From the NCBI GenBank assembly GCA_949527715.1, contig CATEWF010000004.1:1-31450 (forward strand): DNA of 31,450 nucleotides, written 5' to 3'. Every line of letters starts with the position of its first letter. Within the stretch, counting starts at the first letter, position 1. This DNA is from an uncultured Mycoplasmatota bacterium (GTDB lineage: Bacteria > Bacillota_I > Bacilli_A > Mycoplasmatales > Mycoplasmoidaceae). The translations under genes and the position numbers were made by a program. Below are positions 1-7,451 of the stretch, piece by piece. Below the pieces are notes generated by a model, which did not search any database, was not told the DNA's origin, and saw only the letters and a program-made list of their open reading frames with translations.

Positions 1-62
1 TGTCATTTCCCCATATTTACTCCAAAGTGGCGTAAAATAGGTTTTACAGTCTATAGAAAATT

Positions 63-97
63 AAAAAAGCCCTAGAGATTCTAGGACCTTTTTTTGA
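63..97 (-). terminator. Rho-independent terminator of the tRNA cluster
   Basis: Read on the minus strand, CCTAGA and TCTAGG form a stem around a 3-base loop, extended by G-U and A-U pairs, and are followed by a run of T. It lies about 12 bases past the encoded CCA of tRNA-Gly and closes the five-tRNA transcript. Confidence 0.75.
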
Positions 98-108
98 TTA
101 TTTTTTAA

Positions 109-182
109 TGGAGCGGGTAATCGGAATCGAACCGACATCAATAGCTTGGAAGGCTATGGTTCTACCACTGAACTATACCCGC
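109..182 (-). tRNA. tRNA-Gly (anticodon TCC)
   Basis: Last gene of a five-tRNA transcript. The acceptor arms GCGGGTA and TACCCGC pair over 7 bp, the T arm carries GGTTCGATTCC, and the anticodon loop CTTCCAA gives TCC. The 3' CCA is encoded. In a UGA-Trp mollicute one TCC tRNA can read all four glycine codons if the wobble U is unmodified; that is general knowledge, not visible here. Confidence 0.96.
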
Positions 183-188
183 TTAAAA

Positions 189-275
189 TGGTGCTGAAAG
201 AGGGACTTGAACCCTCACGGTGTTGCCACCACAGGATTTTAAGTCCTGTGCGTCTACCATTCCGCCACTTCAGCA
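189..275 (-). tRNA. tRNA-Leu (anticodon TAA)
   Basis: Class II tRNA of 87 nt with a long variable arm. Acceptor strands TGCTGAA and TTCAGCA pair fully, the anticodon loop CTTAAAA gives TAA, and CCA is encoded. It reads TTA, a very frequent leucine codon in this AT-rich genome. Confidence 0.96.
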
Positions 276-279
276 TAAA

Positions 280-354
280 TGGTGTCCCACCGGAGAATCG
301 AACTCCGGACCCCTTCATTAAAAGTGAAATGCTCTACCGCTGAGCTAGTGGGAC
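280..354 (-). tRNA. tRNA-Lys (anticodon TTT)
   Basis: Acceptor strands GTCCCAC and GTGGGAC pair fully. The anticodon loop CTTTTAA gives TTT and reads AAA/AAG. CCA is encoded, and only 4 bases separate it from the neighbouring tRNA-Leu. Confidence 0.96.
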
Positions 355-358
355 ATAA

Positions 359-433
359 TGGCTGGGTAGGTTGGATTCGAACCAACGCATGTCAGAATCA
401 AAATCTGATGCCTTACCGCTTGGCTACAACCCA
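359..433 (-). tRNA. tRNA-Gln (anticodon TTG)
   Basis: The anticodon loop in GATTTTGATTC gives TTG. The T arm is GTTGG-TTCGAAT-CCAAC and CCA is encoded. The acceptor stem TGGGTTG/CTACCCA has one internal U-U mismatch at position 6:67; the other six pairs are canonical. Weak A/U-rich first pairs are typical of Gln tRNAs. Confidence 0.94.
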
Positions 434-436
434 AAC

Positions 437-521
437 TGGTGGACGAGAGTGGATTCGAACCACTGAAACCGGAGGTGGCTGATTTACAGTCAGCTGCGTT
501 TGGCCGCTTCGCTACCCGTCC
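437..521 (-). tRNA. tRNA-Tyr (anticodon GTA)
   Basis: First gene of the cluster transcript; class II tRNA of 85 nt with an extended variable arm. Acceptor strands GGACGGG/CTCGTCC pair with one G-U. The anticodon in CTGACTGTAAATCAG is GTA, and CCA is encoded. Confidence 0.96.
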
Positions 522-530
522 ATTGCGGAC

Positions 531-558
531 ACTATACCAAATAAATATAGTATTAAAA
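531..558 (-). promoter_or_regulatory. Promoter of the tRNA cluster
   Basis: A TATAGT box on the minus strand (531-536) ends 9 bases before the first base of tRNA-Tyr, so transcription would start about 3 bases before the mature 5' end. A weak TTTTAA lies 16 bases further upstream. Position and -10 match are good; the -35 is poor, as is common in mycoplasmas. Confidence 0.5.
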
Positions 559-615
559 TTATAATAACAAATTAGTTTATAGACTTATTTTTTTACAAAC
601 ACTTGATGTAAGAGT

Positions 616-644
616 AAAAAAGAACCGTGATTGGCTCTTTTTTT
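616..644 (-). terminator. Terminator behind greA
   Basis: On the minus strand an A-rich AGAGCC pairs with GGTTCT (one G-U) around AATCAC and runs into a T tract. It starts 4 bases after the greA stop. Confidence 0.8.
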
Positions 645-648
645 ATTA

Positions 649-1131
649 TTAGTTTTTAATCTTTTCTACTTTAACTTTGTAAGGATTTTCAACACCGTGA
701 ACTTCAACTGTTGTACCTATAGTTTTATTTAAAATGGCTTTTGCTAATGGAGATAAGTTAGAAATTTTATTATTATCTGGATCTGCTTCTACTTCACCAA
801 CAATTTCATAAGTAAAACTTGTTTTTTCAGCAAAATCATAAATTTGTACTTTTGAACCAATCTTAACTCTAGCATTAACATCTTTTGGTTGATCTTCAAT
901 TACTTGAGCATAATTTAAGATTTCCTGAACTTCTTTAATTCTACCTTCAATTTCAGCTTGTTGATTTTTAGCTGCATCATAATCTGCGTTTTCAGACAAG
1001 TCACCTTGTTCTCTTGCTTCTTGTATTAATTTAATAACTGCTGGACGTTTAACGTCAATTAATTCACGAAGTTCTACTTCTAATTTTTCAATACCTTCTT
1101 TTGAAAGTAAATATTTTTTTTGTTCTTCCAT
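649..1131 (-). CDS. greA: Transcription elongation factor GreA
   Basis: GreA binds the secondary channel of RNA polymerase and stimulates cleavage of backtracked RNA. The 160 residues are the usual full length. Residues 1-78 form the antiparallel coiled coil, with the tip motif GDLSENADYDAAKNQQ carrying the acidic residues Asp44 and Glu47 that help hold the catalytic metal. The rest is the FKBP-like C-terminal domain, including the conserved SPLAKAILNKTIG. The ATG is preceded by GGAG 8 bases upstream, which supports the start. It is monocistronic, with its own terminator, and divergent from the exchanger-like gene. Confidence 0.97.
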   Translation of the reverse strand: MEEQKKYLLSKEGIEKLEVELRELIDVKRPAVIKLIQEAREQGDLSENADYDAAKNQQAEIEGRIKEVQEILNYAQVIEDQPKDVNARVKIGSKVQIYDFAEKTSFTYEIVGEVEADPDNNKISNLSPLAKAILNKTIGTTVEVHGVENPYKVKVEKIKN

Positions 1132-1180
1132 GTGTTACTCCATTCTTTCAACAAATAATATGTTAATAATGTTGTTTAAT

Positions 1181-1186
1181 TATAAT
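1181..1186 (+). promoter_or_regulatory. -10 box for the exchanger-like gene
   Basis: TATAAT on the plus strand ends 29 bases before the ATG at 1216. The reverse strand of the same AT-rich patch also contains a -10-like TATAAT pointing at greA, so the two divergent genes may share this region. No good -35 is visible. Confidence 0.4.
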
Positions 1187-1215
1187 AATTAAATTAACAA
1201 TTTTATTAGTAAATT

Positions 1216-2361
1216 ATGCCAGGATTAAAATGATTGGATAGCACAGTTTTTAATGGTGAATGAATAATCTGTTGATTTGTTTTATTTGCAGGATGTGTTA
1301 TTGCTATGGCAAAATTACTTACAATGACATTGGAAAGTCTTACTAATAAAGTTAGAATTTCTAAAATTTTTATGGGTGGAGTAGTAATGTCATTAGTTAC
1401 TTCATTCCCTGAATTAGTCGGTAGTATTTATGGTGCAATAGAAGGAGATCTATTGTTTTCAATATACAACGAATCCGGTTCAAATAGTATTCAAATATTT
1501 ATATTGTCATTAACAATGATTGTTTTTTTCTTCATTGGTATAAGCAAGAAAGCCAATAAAAAGAAACCAAAAACTATAAGCGAAATATATGATCAATGTC
1601 TGGTTAAAATTGATAAAGAAAATAGAATTTTAATTTATTCATTATTATTGTTTTATTTGTTGTTTATGTTTTTTGTTCTAATACCAGATGTTGGTAAATA
1701 TTGATACATTCCTGGATGAAACATATCAATTATTTCAATAATTCCTTTTGTGTTTTGAATAGCATTTATCATCTGAACATTATGCAACAAGACATCACAT
1801 GTACATAATAATTCATCAAGTAATCAAAACTGTTTTGCAAAACTAAATAAATGACTCCTTTGACTACTTTTTATTCTATTTTCTTGTGGACTGGTATGAT
1901 TTTCATATGTAAATTCTGGAGTTGTAGACAATATGAGTGTAATTTACAATATTCCCACTCAATCAGCAGCAAGTATTTTGTTAAGCATCCCTTCTGCACT
2001 ACCAGAAACATTAACAATGATATTCTTATTTAAAAATAAACAATATTCTATGGGTTTTTCTGCCCTAGTAGGTAGTGGTTTAACGAATTCTTCTTTCATG
2101 TTTTATGTAGATAACATCTACAGAGAACCAATTTTTAAAGAATTTTTTAATTCATACAAAACTAGTGATGATCATAATTTGTATTTAAGTGCAATAAGAA
2201 TGCAATATTGGATTCCTTTATTGCTTTTAATTTATTTATTTTTATCTCTAACAACAATAAAAAAAATAGCTAAATCAAATACTTTAGCTACTATAAATTT
2301 AAGTTTTATATCAATCAGTTATATTGTTGGATTTAGTTTAATTTCAACTTTAGTTCTTTAA
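1216..2361 (+). CDS. Ca2+/cation antiporter-like membrane protein (CaCA superfamily)
   Basis: 381 residues with UGA read as Trp at several places. The protein is strongly hydrophobic with about ten membrane segments. It has the two inverted alpha-repeats expected of Na+/Ca2+ or H+/Ca2+ exchangers: VTSFPE with Pro65-Glu66 in the first half and IPSALPE with Glu264 in the second. In this superfamily the paired glutamates bind the cation. A charged linker (KKANKKKPK) separates the halves on the cytoplasmic side. I place the start at ATG 1216 rather than the internal ATG at 1306, because the extra 30 residues supply the first membrane helix and a stop lies just upstream. No Shine-Dalgarno is seen. 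The ion carried cannot be told from sequence. Confidence 0.75.
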
Positions 2362-2388
2362 TTTTTTAAAAGTAAAAAGGTTATTAAC

Positions 2389-3093
2389 TCAATTAATAAA
2401 AGTTTTGTCTACTTTTATTGAGTCATCAAAATGTGAACGAATGTATTGAAGAATATTATTTGTAAGTTCTTGTTTTGTGTATGGCGGACGAGAACCAAAA
2501 TAATATTCATAACAAAGTTTAAGAGTATAAGAAGCTAGTGGCATTAATGATGGTTCTTTAAATAATTCTTTTTCAATAGTCTGTTTTATGTAAAAATAAT
2601 ATTGATCATTATCTAATTCAAAATTTGATTGTGAACTAATAATTATTTCTTTGTTTGTCATATTATTAAAAAAAGAAAAATCATGATTGATATCAGAAAG
2701 TTTGATTTGTTCTAATGCAAATATTTTTAGATCATTTGAAATTTGCTTATTTAAAAACATCTGATCTAATATAAGTAAGTCCATTTTATCTATTTCTGAA
2801 CTAAATTTTGCCAAAAAAAAGCTTAAAACATTTACATTTAGTGATTTTCCATTATATGCTTCAGTTAACAATTGTGTTTTGTTCATTGCATTATATTTTT
2901 TTTCAATAGCTTCAACATTAACTATTTCTGATAGGCTAATATATAGTTGTTCAAAATTTTCCATATATTCTTGTGGAATGTATGGTGCAGCAATTTCTGC
3001 TGAAACCATATCTAAAGCTTCTTTATATTTTTTTTGATCTATAAGAAGATTAATCTCTTTTGTTCTTTCTTTGTAATAATCTTTTTTTGGCAT
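2389..3093 (-). CDS. DUF3196-like helical protein of Mollicutes
   Basis: A soluble protein of 234 residues, mostly alpha-helical and rich in Lys, Glu, Leu and Ile, with no signal peptide or membrane segment. Composition and helical-repeat look (KYKEALDMVSAEI, then PYIPQEYMENFEQLY) resemble the DUF3196 family found in mycoplasmas, for which a TPR-like all-helical fold is known; I recall a Mycoplasma pneumoniae member. Function is unknown. The ATG has a good AGGAG 9 bases upstream and lies inside the end of the nucleotidase gene (44-base overlap), so the two are translationally linked. Confidence 0.6.
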   Translation of the reverse strand: MPKKDYYKERTKEINLLIDQKKYKEALDMVSAEIAAPYIPQEYMENFEQLYISLSEIVNVEAIEKKYNAMNKTQLLTEAYNGKSLNVNVLSFFLAKFSSEIDKMDLLILDQMFLNKQISNDLKIFALEQIKLSDINHDFSFFNNMTNKEIIISSQSNFELDNDQYYFYIKQTIEKELFKEPSLMPLASYTLKLCYEYYFGSRPPYTKQELTNNILQYIRSHFDDSIKVDKTFIN

Positions 3094-3637
3094 TGTATTG
3101 TTCTCCTGATTTATTTAATAAATTTTGGTTAAAGTATTTTTCTAATTCATTATTTTTTAATTTTTCTTCAATTGATTTTGCTGTGAGAATTATTTTATTC
3201 TTTAAAGCATTTGGATAATTTAATATTTTCGAATTAGCAATAAATTCATTATTGTCTATTCTTATCAATTGATGATTCTTATCAAATGATCTATTAACAT
3301 AATCTAAGTCAAAATCGATGTATTTAAGAGTTTCATTTTCATAATAATAAGGACTAGCTAAGTTAATATAAACTCTTACGTGCTGATTTCTTTTTTGATA
3401 TATTAAATTAAATCATTCATTTTTAAAAAAATATCATATAGACGGTTCAATAACTTTCGATTGATAATGTTGTTTTGAACCAATTCGATTTGTAATAATT
3501 CTAGCACCTTGACTAGAAACACATATATATTCATCAGTGACTTCTAGAACAGTAGGGAATTCTCAAGTTCTATATAGTCAACCATTAAATTTGTATGCAT
3601 GAATCGCTATTTTTTTGTTGATTGTTGGTTTTTCCAT
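3050..3637 (-). CDS. DUF402/Ntdp-like nucleoside tri-/diphosphatase
   Basis: 195 residues with four UGA-Trp codons. The sequence follows the DUF402 proteins of Firmicutes (Bacillus YgaC, Staphylococcus Ntdp) from end to end: IHAYKFNGWLYRTWE near the start, then NEWFNLIYQKR, a strand segment VRVYINLASPYYYENETLKY, and YIDFDLDYV with the acidic cluster. Characterised relatives hydrolyse nucleoside tri- and diphosphates with a divalent metal; here that is inferred by homology. The start at 3637 matches the family N-terminus even though it overlaps the end of the upstream thiT-like frame by 53 bases and has no Shine-Dalgarno. Middle gene of the thiamine-linked operon. Confidence 0.8.
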
Positions 3638-4202
3638 AAAAAGAGGTATATATTTTTTGCAAAGAAGGATAACACAATAATATTATTGGAATGTCTACTG
3701 CATAGATTAAGAAAATAATTTCTGCATTAATTACCATTGAAGCGTATCAATTTCCTGGAGTGTACCATATATATCCAGCAACTAAATGAAAAACAAATTT
3801 AATGGTAAATAAAATTAATATGATTAGTAATAAAACAATTAATTCAATTGCTATCTTTATTTTTTTATTATTGACCTTCTTTGTCAATAATTTTATTATA
3901 GGCAAAAAATAGATAAGTGGAAAAAATACATACAAAGGTAGAATGTATTCTAATAATAAATCTCAAAAATTAACCATTCCACTAGGAATTATTAATAGTA
4001 CCCAAGGTGTTAATAGCAAAAAAGTTCATTTATATTTGTGAGATTTTATCATTAATATTCCTAAAATAAACACAACTATATAGAAATCTAATGGATAACC
4101 ATTGAGTACAGGAATAAAATTAAAAATCGCTTTCATAATGAGTGTTAAACTCATTAAAATACCTATCAATGCTATATTAAAAATTGTTCTATTGTTTGTC
4201 AT
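3585..4202 (-). CDS. thiT: ThiT-like thiamine-binding S component of an ECF transporter
   Basis: 205 residues, about six membrane helices. The order of features fits the ThiT/YuaJ family: a segment LLEYILPLYVFFPLIYFLP in the middle and, after a Lys/Asn-rich loop, FVFHLVAGYIWYTPGNWYAS, which resembles the family's substrate-binding stretch FxHFxSGxIFW..YxP. Such proteins bind thiamine outside and pass it in using a shared energy-coupling module, which is not in this window. The TPP riboswitch directly upstream independently supports a thiamine role. The C-terminus overlaps the nucleotidase gene by 53 bases. The ATG follows immediately after a terminator T-run, with no clear ribosome site. The gene was assigned from pattern and context, not full alignment. 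Confidence 0.78.
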
Positions 4203-4241
4203 AAAAAAATATCTTCTGAAGTTGACACCGCAGAAGATATT
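4203..4241 (-). terminator. Riboswitch-controlled terminator touching the thiT start codon
   Basis: On the minus strand AATATCTTCTG pairs perfectly (11 bp) with CAGAAGATATT across a 12-base loop, and is followed by a run of seven T and then directly by the ATG of thiT. It is the likely expression platform of the TPP riboswitch 13 bases upstream: termination here would remove the whole coding region. Confidence 0.8.
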
Positions 4242-4254
4242 ACTTTATTTTTAA

Positions 4255-4326
4255 GCTTCCTCCGCAAGTGTTAACTTGATCAGGTGTGATGGTATGTCTC
4301 AACTACTTATTAAGTAGTACCCATGC
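4255..4326 (-). promoter_or_regulatory. TPP riboswitch (THI element)
   Basis: Read on the minus strand, the element has all parts of the thiamine-pyrophosphate aptamer. P1 is AAGC/GCTT, P2 is GGTA/TACC, and P3 is the hairpin CTACTT-AAT-AAGTAG. Then come TTGAGA (consensus CUGAGA), the invariant ACCTGATC, a helix CAAGT-TAAC-ACTTG, and GCGGAGGAAGC (consensus GCGNAGGGAAGC). The pattern is specific enough to call without a search. It should sense cellular TPP and repress the ThiT-like transporter through the downstream terminator. Confidence 0.92.
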
Positions 4327-4340
4327 TTTTAATCATTAAA

Positions 4341-4418
4341 TGGGGCGGTTAATGGGACTTGAACCCATGAGTGCCTGAGTCACAGTCAGGTGCGTTAGCC
4401 AGCTTCGCCATAACCGCC
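4341..4418 (-). tRNA. tRNA-His (anticodon GTG)
   Basis: The anticodon in CCTGACTGTGACTCAGG is GTG. The acceptor has the histidine-specific extra G at position -1 opposite C73, both encoded, and CCA is encoded. There is no terminator between its 3' end and the TPP riboswitch 14 bases downstream, so both probably come from one transcript. Confidence 0.95.
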
Positions 4419-4431
4419 ATATGTAAATAAG

Positions 4432-4437
4432 ATTATA
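4432..4437 (-). promoter_or_regulatory. -10 box before tRNA-His
   Basis: TATAAT on the minus strand, ending 13 bases before the tRNA 5' end and lying in the 30-base gap after ribF. It is the only plausible promoter for the tRNA-His/riboswitch/thiT transcript apart from read-through from ribF. Confidence 0.5.
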
Positions 4438-4448
4438 ACAATAATGCG

Positions 4449-5282
4449 TTAATTCTTAGTTACTTTGTTTATTTTGTTAAAATTATCTTTAATAATTTTC
4501 TTTAAATCGCAAATTGATTTAGGATGCTTAATTTCATTTATATATTTAATGGGTTTTACAACAATATTTGCTCCATAAAACTCTGGCAAATCATATCCTA
4601 TTAAATGAACTTCAATTAATTGTCTCCCATTTTCAACATTTCTAATTGTCATTGATGAATCATATTGCTTTTCATAATTATCCATTGAAAGAGATGCTTT
4701 TGCAAAATAAACTCCAGGAAAAAATTTAAGAAGATTTTTACTTCGATAAAAATTTGCTGTTTTATAACCTAGTTTTCTTCCCAACTGTTTGCCTTTAACG
4801 ACTTTCCCTTCTAAGACTATTTTTGTTATTAAGTCATTTTGTGCTTCCTCGATTTTTCCAGTAGAAATATATTCTCTTATTTTTGAAGTTGAATATCTTT
4901 CATTCCTTTGGACAACATCAACGTTAAAATATTTAGATAAATAATTCACATCCTTAAAGTCTGAACCAAACTTAAAATCTGAACCAACAATAATTTTTGT
5001 AGGATTAATTTCTTTTTTTAAGTATTTAACAAAAGCAGCAGCTTTCATATTTTTCTTTTTTAAATCGATTAAAAATACATCATTATCATTCTCAAATAAA
5101 AAAGAAAAAAAATGGCATTTTTGCTTAAAACTAAAAATAGAATTATGATTTTTTCTTGGTATATTTTTAAAAGTTAAAACTGTAGGATTTTTAGTTCTTT
5201 TAAAAAGCATTCAATGTCCATAATGTATTACCTCAAAACTGCCGATTATTAAATCGATTTCTTTTCCTTTTCAATTCTCCAT
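4449..5282 (-). CDS. ribF: Bifunctional riboflavin kinase / FAD synthetase RibF
   Basis: Makes FMN from riboflavin and FAD from FMN using ATP. The 277 residues are a little short for the family (about 300). The N-terminal nucleotidyltransferase has IIGSFEVIHYGH (nucleotide-binding H20-x-G-H23), VGSDFKFG at about 99-106 and STSKIREYI at about 130-138. The C-terminal riboflavin kinase domain begins with GKVVKGKQLGRKLGYKTANF at about 159-178, the flavokinase signature. I place the start at ATG 5282, because the nucleotide-binding motif lies upstream of the later ATG at 5210 and is read through a UGA-Trp. It follows the TM2 gene stop by 3 bases. Position after truB is the usual Firmicutes arrangement. 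Confidence 0.93.
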
Positions 5283-5285
5283 AAA

Positions 5286-5660
5286 TTATTGATAACAAAC
5301 GTAATTACCGTTAGTGTCTTTAAATTTTCCACAACACAAAATAATGAAATCAACAAGAACTCAAATATGAAAAGCAATGAATGATATTCCCCAAAGAATT
5401 CATGGTCATGTGGGAAATTCATATAATTCACCTTGATCTGTAATTATTCTATGACCATTACATGTAAAGATAATTGCCATTATTAAAAAAGCAATAGTAA
5501 TAAGTTTACAAATTAATTGTGGTATTACAAAACTTCATTTCTTAAGGAATATGTTGTGAGCACTTCATCCTCCTAAGAAAAAACAAAGAAGTACAGCAGT
5601 TATGTATTGCCCACTATCTTTGTTTTTAATTGGAGTGTGTTTTGCAACTTTTTGAACCAT
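5286..5660 (-). CDS. TM2-domain membrane protein, longer copy
   Basis: 124 residues with several UGA-Trp codons. The pattern is that of a TM2 domain: a hydrophobic segment AVLLCFFLGGWSAHNIFLKKW near the N-terminus, a long middle part with one or two more membrane segments, and IWVLVDFIILCCGKFKDTNG at the C-terminus, equivalent to the family's IWxLIDxxxIxxGKxxDxxG. Domain function is not known. It starts 6 bases after the stop of a shorter TM2 gene and ends 3 bases before ribF, so all are one operon. Compared with the short copy, an insert of about 50 residues has been added between the two TM2 helices. Confidence 0.72.
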
Positions 5661-5666
5661 GATCAA

Positions 5667-5879
5667 TTAAGCAGTTACTTTTTGACCACTTTTGTTTGTG
5701 AATTTACCGATTACTATCATAATGATGTCATAAATTCATCCAATACCAAATAATCCTAAAGTGAATAAGTAAAGTAATCCTGTACCAATTTTACCATTGT
5801 AAAATCTGTGAATACCTAATTCACCTAAAAAAATACATAATAATAATGTTACTAATCAGTTTGTTTTAACTTCAGCCAT
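5667..5879 (-). CDS. TM2-domain membrane protein, short copy
   Basis: 70 residues, a compact TM2 domain. Helix one is WLVTLLLCIFLGELGIHRFYNGK, with the typical LG..G.HRFY.GK turn; helix two follows Gly-rich TGLLYLFTLGLFGIGWIYD, and the end is GKFTNKSGQKV. The ATG has an excellent AAGGAG 7 bases upstream. The role is unknown. It is too small to carry an enzyme and is probably a membrane accessory. Confidence 0.82.
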
Positions 5880-5929
5880 TTTTTTCTCCTTTTATATAAA
5901 TTTATTATATGAAACAATATGGTTTTATA

Positions 5930-6583
5930 TTAATGATTAAAATCAATCTCAATAATCTTTGAAAGTGTAAACGAACCAGATGCTGTTCTACACAAAGATT
6001 TTAAACAACCTAGGGTTTGAAGTTTTTCTCCTAGATCAAAGGCAAAGCTTCTTATATAAAAGCCTTTTGAAACATTCAATTCAATATTGATAATTTTCTT
6101 TTCTTCATCATAATTAAAATTATTAATCTTATTAATTTTAACTAAACGTGGTTTGATTTCTACTTCTTCGTTTTTTCTGGCATAATCGTATAGTTTTTTA
6201 CCATTCACTTTAATTGCAGAAAATTTAGGAGGATATTGATAGTAATCATTTAAAAAATTTTCTTTTATTATTTTTAAAATGTTTTTTTCATTGATTTTAC
6301 CAACCTCTCTTTTTTCTATAACTTTTCCTGTAATATCATATGAATCTGTCGATATACCCAATTGAATTTCTGCGATATATGTTTTGTTATCAAGTGTTAA
6401 TGTTCCTAATTCTTTTGTTCCGTTATCCACCCCTATAACTAAAACACCTGTTGCATTAGGATCTAATGTTCCTGCGTGTCCAACTTTTTTGAAACCAAAT
6501 TTTTTCTTAATAAATTGAACTACATCATTTGAAGTTCAATCTTTAGGCTTATTAACACAAAATACGTTTTTGTCTATTTGCAT
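5930..6583 (-). CDS. truB: tRNA pseudouridine-55 synthase TruB
   Basis: Converts U55 in the T loop of tRNA to pseudouridine. The core motif GHAGTLDPNATGVLVIG is complete, with catalytic Asp41. The motifs YQYPPKFSAIKVNGKKLYDYAR and GFYIRSFAFDLGEKL follow as in the family. At 217 residues it is a minimal form lacking the C-terminal PUA-like domain of the longer enzymes. The start ATG 6583 restores the N-terminal NKPKDWTSND (UGA-Trp). No Shine-Dalgarno; AT-rich -10-like boxes lie just upstream, divergent from the TtcA-like gene. First gene of the truB-TM2-TM2-ribF operon. Confidence 0.95.
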
Positions 6584-6622
6584 ATATAAAATATATCATT
6601 TCTATATTATCATACTTAGCAT

Positions 6623-6628
6623 TATAAT
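6623..6628 (+). promoter_or_regulatory. -10 box of the TtcA-like gene
   Basis: TATAAT ending 11 bases before the ATG at 6640. With a usual 6-7 base distance to the start site the mRNA would have a leader of only about five bases and no Shine-Dalgarno. Confidence 0.5.
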
Positions 6629-6639
6629 TTTTTTAATAT

Positions 6640-7422
6640 ATGAGAGAGTTAGTCGGTGGAATTATTAAATCAAATAAAGTTTTTGATTTAATAAGAAATA
6701 ATGACAGAATTTGTGTTGGTGTATCTTGTGGTAAAGATTCAACTCTTTTATTGCTTGCTTTAAATTTATATAAACAATATGTTAAAAACAAATTTAATTG
6801 AAATATAAAAATTTATGGAGTTCATATAAAAATGAATTTATTTCCAAAATTAGATTATTCGAAATATAAAGCATTTTTAAAGTCAAAAAAAATAAATTTT
6901 AGACTTGTTGAATCTAATATGAATGAAATTCTTCTAGCTAAAAAGAAAAAAGGTGTTATTCAATGTTCTTTGTGTGCTAAATTAAAAAAAGCTATCTTAG
7001 TTAAAGAAGCAAAAAAATTAAAATGTAATAAGATAGCAATGGCTCATCATGCTGATGATGCAATTGAAACTTTATTCATGAATATGATTCACGAAGGTAG
7101 AATTGCTACTTTTAATCCTAAAAACTATTTTGATAGGACTGATATGACTTTAATTCGACCTTTTTGTCTTATTAGAGAACAAGTAATTATTAAAGAAGCT
7201 AAAAAGCAAAAAATTCCTATTATAGAAAAGGATTGCCCAATTGATGGAACAACAGAGAGAACTTATATGAAAGGATTTTTAGATGAAAATTTTTATAAAA
7301 ATAAAAAATTCTCTATGAGTTATGAAAATTTTTTAATATCATTATTAAACGGAAAGCAATCAAAATTATGATTCAATAACGCTGACAACAAAGATTTATT
7401 AAAAGATTACAATCAAAAATAA
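6640..7422 (+). CDS. TtcA-like PP-loop tRNA thiolase
   Basis: 260 residues. The N-terminal PP-loop VSCGKDST (28-35) binds ATP; its usual SGGKDS has Cys30 in place of the first Gly. CSLC (Cys109, Cys112) and DCP (Cys199) match the three cysteines that hold the iron-sulfur cluster in the TtcA family, and MAHHADDAIETLFMN matches the family's GHHxDDxxxTxxxN. TtcA proteins make 2-thiocytidine at tRNA position 32. The exact target here is unproven, and a related s2U or s2T enzyme is possible. It stands alone on the plus strand inside a minus-strand block, with its own -10 box and a two-way terminator. Confidence 0.78.
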
Positions 7423-7449
7423 AATCTCAAGCATCCTTGAGATTTTTTT
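7422..7449. terminator. Two-way terminator between convergent genes
   Basis: AAATCTCAAG pairs perfectly with CTTGAGATTT over a 4-base loop, with a T run on the plus strand and a T-rich stretch on the minus side. It can end both the TtcA-like gene and the membrane-protein gene from the other side. Confidence 0.85.
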
Positions 7450-7451
7450 AT

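Noticed and set aside
146..482. Open frames across the tRNA cluster
   Set aside because: The DNA is fully used by five convincing tRNA genes.
5249..5431. An open frame with an ATG (MNYMNFPHD) in the TM2/ribF region
   Set aside because: It overlaps the better-supported TM2 gene in another frame and has no family features.
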